Below, in pieces: positions 60,473 to 64,000 of a stretch of 64,000 nt of DNA. Within the stretch, counting starts at the first letter, position 1; each line of letters begins with the position of its first letter. The stretch lies in NCBI GenBank assembly GCA_964571695.1, contig CAZNDG010000002.1:62001-126000 (forward strand), in the 5' to 3' direction. The stretch comes from UBA8958 sp964571695. Its GTDB lineage: Bacteria; Desulfobacterota; Syntrophia; Syntrophales; UBA8958. The position numbers were made by a program, and so were the translations under genes. Under the pieces are notes generated by a model that saw nothing but the letters and a program-made list of their open reading frames with translations, did not search any database and was not told the origin of the DNA.

Positions 60473-61122
60473 ATGACTCATGTGTGATCATTGGTGGAGG
60501 CGGCCATGCCAAAGTATTGATCGACTGCCTCACATTGATTAACGAAGTTCGTATAGAGGGCGTATTAGAGAAAAATGAGATTCAGTGGGGCAGAAAGATA
60601 CTCGATGTGCCGGTACTCGGGGGAGATGACCTGATAGATGAAATGCTTATAAGAGGTGTACGCTACTTTGTCGTGGGCGTTGGCGGTACGGGTGACAACA
60701 GAATTAGGCAGCGTCTTTTTGAGTTTGGTTTACATAAAGGTCTCGAACCGATGACAATAATCCATCCGGCGGCGATAGTATCTTCCTGGGCCATGCTTAA
60801 ATCCGGATGTCAAATTCTTTCCGGAGCAATTATCAATCCAGGAGCATTATTGGAGCGTAATGCAATTGTCAATAGTGGTGCTATTGTGGAGCATGATTGT
60901 GTCATCGGGGAGCACGCCCATATAGCCACCGGTGCGAAGCTGGGAGGAGGGGTTCGCATAGGAGCTTATGCACATGTGGGGCTGGGCGCCTCCATCCGGC
61001 AATATATAAATGTGGGAGAATATGCTCTTATCGGTGCCGGCGCCGTTGTAACCAGAGATGTGCCAAAGAGTCAAACAGTGACCGGATCTCCTGCCCGTCC
61101 ATTGCAAAAGAAGTCAGCATGA
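60469..61122 (+). CDS. legH: NeuD/LegH-type sugar N-acetyltransferase
   Basis: Left-handed beta-helix hexapeptide transferase of the PglD/NeuD group. N-terminal DSCVIIGGGGHAKVLIDCLT forms the nucleotide-sugar domain; then repeated hexapeptides INPGALLERNAIVNSGAIVE, HDCVIGEHAHIATGAKLGGG (catalytic His), and a C-terminal AGAVVTRDVPKSQTVTGSPA. 217 residues. ATGA overlaps at both ends. It would acetylate the 4-amino group of the sugar before hydrolysis. Confidence 0.9.
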   Translation: MNDSCVIIGGGGHAKVLIDCLTLINEVRIEGVLEKNEIQWGRKILDVPVLGGDDLIDEMLIRGVRYFVVGVGGTGDNRIRQRLFEFGLHKGLEPMTIIHPAAIVSSWAMLKSGCQILSGAIINPGALLERNAIVNSGAIVEHDCVIGEHAHIATGAKLGGGVRIGAYAHVGLGASIRQYINVGEYALIGAGAVVTRDVPKSQTVTGSPARPLQKKSA

Positions 61123-62009
61123 ATGTCCGCATAATTCCTCGCCTCGACATCAAGGGGCCTAATCTTGTCAAAGGCATTCATTTTGAAGGTCTACGCGTTT
61201 TAGGTAAGCCTGAGTATTTTGCCCGTTATTATTATGAAAATGGCGCTGATGAATTGATATATTTGGATGCGGTGGCAAGCTTGTATGGGCGTAACAGTCT
61301 GATCGACATCATTGAAAAAACGGCACGAGAAATATTCATCCCCCTGACGGTTGGGGGTGGTTTACGCAGTGTCGACGATATTCGCACCGTTCTACGTGCA
61401 GGCGCCGACAAAGTAGCCATTAATACCGCGGCCCTTGCATGTCCTGATTTGATCCGGGATGCATCACGTGCCTTTGGATCGTCCACGATCGTCGTTTCGA
61501 TAGAGGCCATTCGCAAGCCCGACGGTACTTACGAATCATATGTTAACTACGGTCGTGATTGTACCAATGTTAATGCATTTGAGTGGGCTTTGCAGGCTGT
61601 GGATTTAGGTGCTGGTGAATTGATGGTTACATCTATTGATAAAGATGGGACCGGCTCCGGCTTTGATATCGAGTTGACAAGACATATTGCGGAAGCCGTC
61701 AATGTTCCTGTTATCGCCGGTGGTGGCGCGGGTAGTATAAGAGACATCCATGAGGTCATAACAAATGGATGTGCTGATGCTGTAGCGTTGGCATCTATTC
61801 TTCATTATAGTGTCGTTCGTCAGCACCCAGATGTTAACGAAGAATACGTATGGGAAGGAAATACCGAATTCTTGAGACGAGGGAGGGGATTTACAAGAAT
61901 AAAAGACTCTTCTCTGTCGGAGATAAAGGATTATTTGGTTTCTTGTGGTATTGGCTGTCGCAATCTTTTGGACACTGGTGCAACCAACGATGCACTGAGG
62001 AAGGATTGA
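61119..62009 (+). CDS. hisF: HisF-like imidazole glycerol phosphate synthase paralog (amidine donor system)
   Basis: TIM-barrel HisF relative: MNVRIIPRLDIKGPNLVKGI with the first catalytic Asp, LTVGGGLRSVDDIRTVLRAG, DKVAINTAALA, TSIDKDGTGSGFDIELTRHI and VIAGGGAGSIRDIHEVI. At the second catalytic acid (Asp in canonical HisF, within VVAIDAKR) this protein has VVSIEAIRK, i.e. Glu. About 296 residues, ATG overlapping legH by 4 bp; longer C-terminal tail than true HisF. With hisH and the amidotransferase it fits the sugar acetamidination module, not histidine synthesis. Confidence 0.88.
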   Translation: MNVRIIPRLDIKGPNLVKGIHFEGLRVLGKPEYFARYYYENGADELIYLDAVASLYGRNSLIDIIEKTAREIFIPLTVGGGLRSVDDIRTVLRAGADKVAINTAALACPDLIRDASRAFGSSTIVVSIEAIRKPDGTYESYVNYGRDCTNVNAFEWALQAVDLGAGELMVTSIDKDGTGSGFDIELTRHIAEAVNVPVIAGGGAGSIRDIHEVITNGCADAVALASILHYSVVRQHPDVNEEYVWEGNTEFLRRGRGFTRIKDSSLSEIKDYLVSCGIGCRNLLDTGATNDALRKD

Positions 62010-62010
62010 T

Positions 62011-62700
62011 TTGGATATCCAACATCCGTTTGCCGCCATTGTTGACTACGGTTTGGGAAACCTGCACAGCGTACAGCAGGCTTGTACATATGTGGGCCTT
62101 ACTTCGGTCATCACCAACTCCAAACAGGTTTTATTGAGCGCCGACGCGGTAATTTTACCGGGGGTTGGCGCCTATGGTGACGCAATGCAGGAGTTGCATC
62201 GTTTGGATCTGGCGGAAGTCTTACTTGATCTGGCAAGGTCAGAGAAACCTCTGGTCGGTATATGCCTTGGTTTGCAGTTATTGATGACGGAAAGTTATGA
62301 GTTCGGACATCATCGTGGGCTGGGAATTATTGAAGGGCCCGTGGTGCGGTTTGATATGCCGAAAGAAGATGGTAAGATCTTAAAAATACCACATGTTAAT
62401 TGGAATAGTATTCTCCATACCCCTCACAATGCCTGTTGGGATAAAACCCTGTTGAGCAGGGTAAAAAGCGGAACATTTATGTATTTTGTACATTCATATA
62501 CGGTTCAGCCTCGAGATGCCAAGATTATTCTTTCCACTACAGAATATGGAGATGCCCAATTCTGTTCCAGCATTGGTTATGAAAATATATTTGCTTGTCA
62601 GTTTCACCCGGAACGAAGCGGTCCCGAAGGCATTAAAATATATCATAATCTAAAGAAACTAATACAGGAACAAGGCTGCCGAAATCATGAGGAAAGATAG
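62011..62700 (+). CDS. hisH: HisH-like glutamine amidotransferase subunit
   Basis: Class I glutaminase that supplies ammonia to HisF. TTG start 62011 with AGGAAGGA upstream. Catalytic triad: KPLVGICLGLQLL (Cys), ACQFHPERSGPEG (His and Glu), ILPGVGAYGDAM at the oxyanion region. 229 residues, slightly longer than usual. Placed one base after the HisF paralog stop. Functions as a complex with that protein to channel nitrogen toward the sugar. Confidence 0.92.
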   Translation: MDIQHPFAAIVDYGLGNLHSVQQACTYVGLTSVITNSKQVLLSADAVILPGVGAYGDAMQELHRLDLAEVLLDLARSEKPLVGICLGLQLLMTESYEFGHHRGLGIIEGPVVRFDMPKEDGKILKIPHVNWNSILHTPHNACWDKTLLSRVKSGTFMYFVHSYTVQPRDAKIILSTTEYGDAQFCSSIGYENIFACQFHPERSGPEGIKIYHNLKKLIQEQGCRNHEER

Positions 62701-62706
62701 AAGGAA

Positions 62707-63927
62707 ATGAAAAAAGTGCCAATACCCAAATATGGATTGCCGACAGAGGTGGTTTATTGCAAGAGATGCGTGATGTCAAATCAGCGACCTGCATCGATAC
62801 CCGAGTTTAGGCATCTGCCCAATAGACATGGCGCCAAGTATATGCATATCGAAGATGATGGAATATGCGATGCATGTCGTCAAGCAGAAAAAAAAGAGCA
62901 AATAGATTGGAACCAAAGGGAAAAAGAACTGCTTAAACTCCTTGATAAATACCGCCGCAACGATGGTCGATATGATTGTATTGTTCCAGGGAGCGGTGGA
63001 AAAGACAGTGCCTTTCAGTCTCATATCCTTAAATATAAATATGGGATGCATCCGCTCACCATTACCTGGCCGCCCATTCTCTATACTGAATACGGCTACA
63101 AGAATTTCAGGAATTGGATTGAAGTGGGTGGTTTCGATAATCTTACTTTTAAGCCAAACGGGGAGGTACATAAACTCCTTACCAGGCTTGCCATCCAGAA
63201 CCTTTTGCATCCATTTCAGACCTTCATCTTAGGACAAAAAAACCTTGCGCCCAAAATAGCCATCAACTTCAAAGTGCCATTGATCTTTTATGGCGAAAAC
63301 GAGGCCGAATATGGGAACCCAATAGCTGACAATGCCTCTTCACTCCGGGATAGGTCGTTTTATGAGTTACGAGATTTGTCAGAGGTCTATCTCGCCGGTT
63401 GTTCCATTCCTGAACTGATCGAAAAATATGGTTTATCCCTCAATGATTTGATGGCATACCTGCCGCCGCCCGGGGAGGAACTGGAAAAAGCAAAAATCGA
63501 GGTTCATTATCTTGGTTATTACCTGAAATGGACTCCCCAGGAGGTATATTACTATGCGGTTGAAAATACTGGTTTTGAAGCGAGACCTTACCGTACGGAG
63601 GGGACATATAGCAAATACAATAGTATTGACGACAAGATAGATGACCTGCACTATTATACGACCTGGATTAAATTTGGATTAGGCCGGGCCAGCTACGATG
63701 CATCTCAGGAAATACGTAACCGGCATCTTACCAGGGAAGAAGGGATAACGCTTGTAAAGCAGTTCGATGGAGAAATGCCGTCACGTTATTTCCAAGAGGT
63801 TATGGATTACATCGGGATGGAGACGGAAGAGTTCATGGATCTGTGCGATCGTTTTAGGTCTCCGCATCTTTGGGAACGACTCAGTGGATGTTGGCGATTG
63901 AGACACCCAATCTGGGAAGATATTTGA
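62707..63927 (+). CDS. N-acetyl sugar amidotransferase (WbpG/PseA type)
   Basis: PP-loop ATPase family: YDCIVPGSGGKDSAFQSHIL has the SGGKDS loop. Two zinc-binding pairs near the N-terminus, VYCKRCVMSNQRPASIPEFR and GICDACRQAEKK. Further blocks MHPLTITWPPILYTEYGYKN and QNLLHPFQTFILGQKNLAPK match WbpG/PseA. 406 residues. ATG start. It uses ammonia from HisH/HisF to convert an N-acetyl group to acetamidino. Here the probable substrate is the legionaminic acid intermediate. Confidence 0.9.
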   Translation: MKKVPIPKYGLPTEVVYCKRCVMSNQRPASIPEFRHLPNRHGAKYMHIEDDGICDACRQAEKKEQIDWNQREKELLKLLDKYRRNDGRYDCIVPGSGGKDSAFQSHILKYKYGMHPLTITWPPILYTEYGYKNFRNWIEVGGFDNLTFKPNGEVHKLLTRLAIQNLLHPFQTFILGQKNLAPKIAINFKVPLIFYGENEAEYGNPIADNASSLRDRSFYELRDLSEVYLAGCSIPELIEKYGLSLNDLMAYLPPPGEELEKAKIEVHYLGYYLKWTPQEVYYYAVENTGFEARPYRTEGTYSKYNSIDDKIDDLHYYTTWIKFGLGRASYDASQEIRNRHLTREEGITLVKQFDGEMPSRYFQEVMDYIGMETEEFMDLCDRFRSPHLWERLSGCWRLRHPIWEDI

Positions 63928-63976
63928 AGTTTATAAATATGCGTCGACGGATGAAATTATCGGAGGGGTGTAAAAG

Positions 63977-64000
63977 ATGAAATTCTGCAAGCGATGTGTA
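63977..64000 (+). CDS. second N-acetyl sugar amidotransferase-like gene, only first codons present
   Basis: ATG with GGAGGGGTGTAAAAG upstream opens MKFCKRCV, the same Cys-Lys-Arg-Cys start as the preceding PseA/WbpG-type protein. Only eight codons lie in the window. It would make a second amidotransferase in tandem, or the start of a related zinc-containing protein. Confidence 0.55.

Noticed and set aside
61119..62700. hisF-hisH as part of a histidine operon
   Set aside because: No other his gene is nearby, the second catalytic Asp is changed, and both overlap or abut sugar genes; hisC is alone 60 kb away.

Overview
The window reads as a chromosome segment of a strictly anaerobic, syntrophy-type Deltaproteobacterium (Desulfobacterota, probably Syntrophales/Syntrophia). 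This rests on gene content, not on a marker gene: AMP-forming acyl-CoA synthetases, an acetyl-CoA synthetase, etfB-etfA beside a membrane ETF:menaquinone oxidoreductase-type FeS/cytochrome b protein, a four-subunit 2-oxoacid:ferredoxin oxidoreductase, and LPS/capsule genes with an outer-membrane porin. Most of the window is GC-rich by eye; from about 53.4 kb it becomes visibly more AT-rich. Layout: 0-6 kb holds housekeeping genes (end of gcvH, a lipoate ligase-type protein, hisC, rpsU, a LOG-family protein, holA, a NYN-domain nuclease-like protein). 6-12 kb holds an acyl-CoA ligase, a nitronate monooxygenase-like flavoprotein, rpe and waaA, then a methyltransferase. 13-16.3 kb holds a leftward por operon (gamma-delta-alpha-beta) behind a long leader with a promoter, a 37-codon ORF ending in a PPPG-containing segment, and an intrinsic terminator before the first structural gene. 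16.3-23.5 kb holds an SDR lacking the YxxxK motif, a TPR membrane protein overlapping hflX (hflX apparently starts at AUC), a zinc-ribbon protein, a broken DUF1640-like gene and a porin with its own promoter, operator-like repeats and terminator. 24-35 kb is the energy-metabolism core: acs, etfBA, the EMO-type protein, a fatty acyl-CoA ligase and a convergent ligase relative lacking key catalytic lysines; DUF2147 and folD follow. 36-53.4 kb is a cell-surface glycan region: glycosyltransferases, a NodU/CmcH-type carbamoyltransferase with three SGNH-hydrolase proteins plus SxtJ-like and DUF5989 small membrane proteins, an O-antigen ligase-like protein and more glycosyl- and methyltransferases. 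53.5-64 kb opens with a MarR-type EPS-associated regulator and continues as a tightly overlapping rightward operon for a nonulosonic acid of the legionaminic type (legB, legC, legF, neuB/legI, neuC/legG, legH), followed by a divergent hisF, hisH and a PseA/WbpG-type amidotransferase expected to install an acetamidino group. The first codons of a second amidotransferase run off the end. How it fits together: the acyl-CoA ligases activate fatty acids or other carboxylates, ETF and the EMO-type protein move beta-oxidation electrons to menaquinone, and Por and Acs interconvert acetate, acetyl-CoA and pyruvate with ferredoxin. The second half builds a decorated surface polysaccharide (carbamoylated, probably acylated or deacylated, with an amidinated nonulosonic acid). 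Non-coding features of note: a ~165-bp repeat present twice in inverted orientation, 38.7 kb apart, each copy upstream of a gene in the same relative orientation; several shorter dispersed palindromic repeats; and multiple intrinsic terminators. No tRNA, rRNA, CRISPR array, transposase or phage gene was seen.
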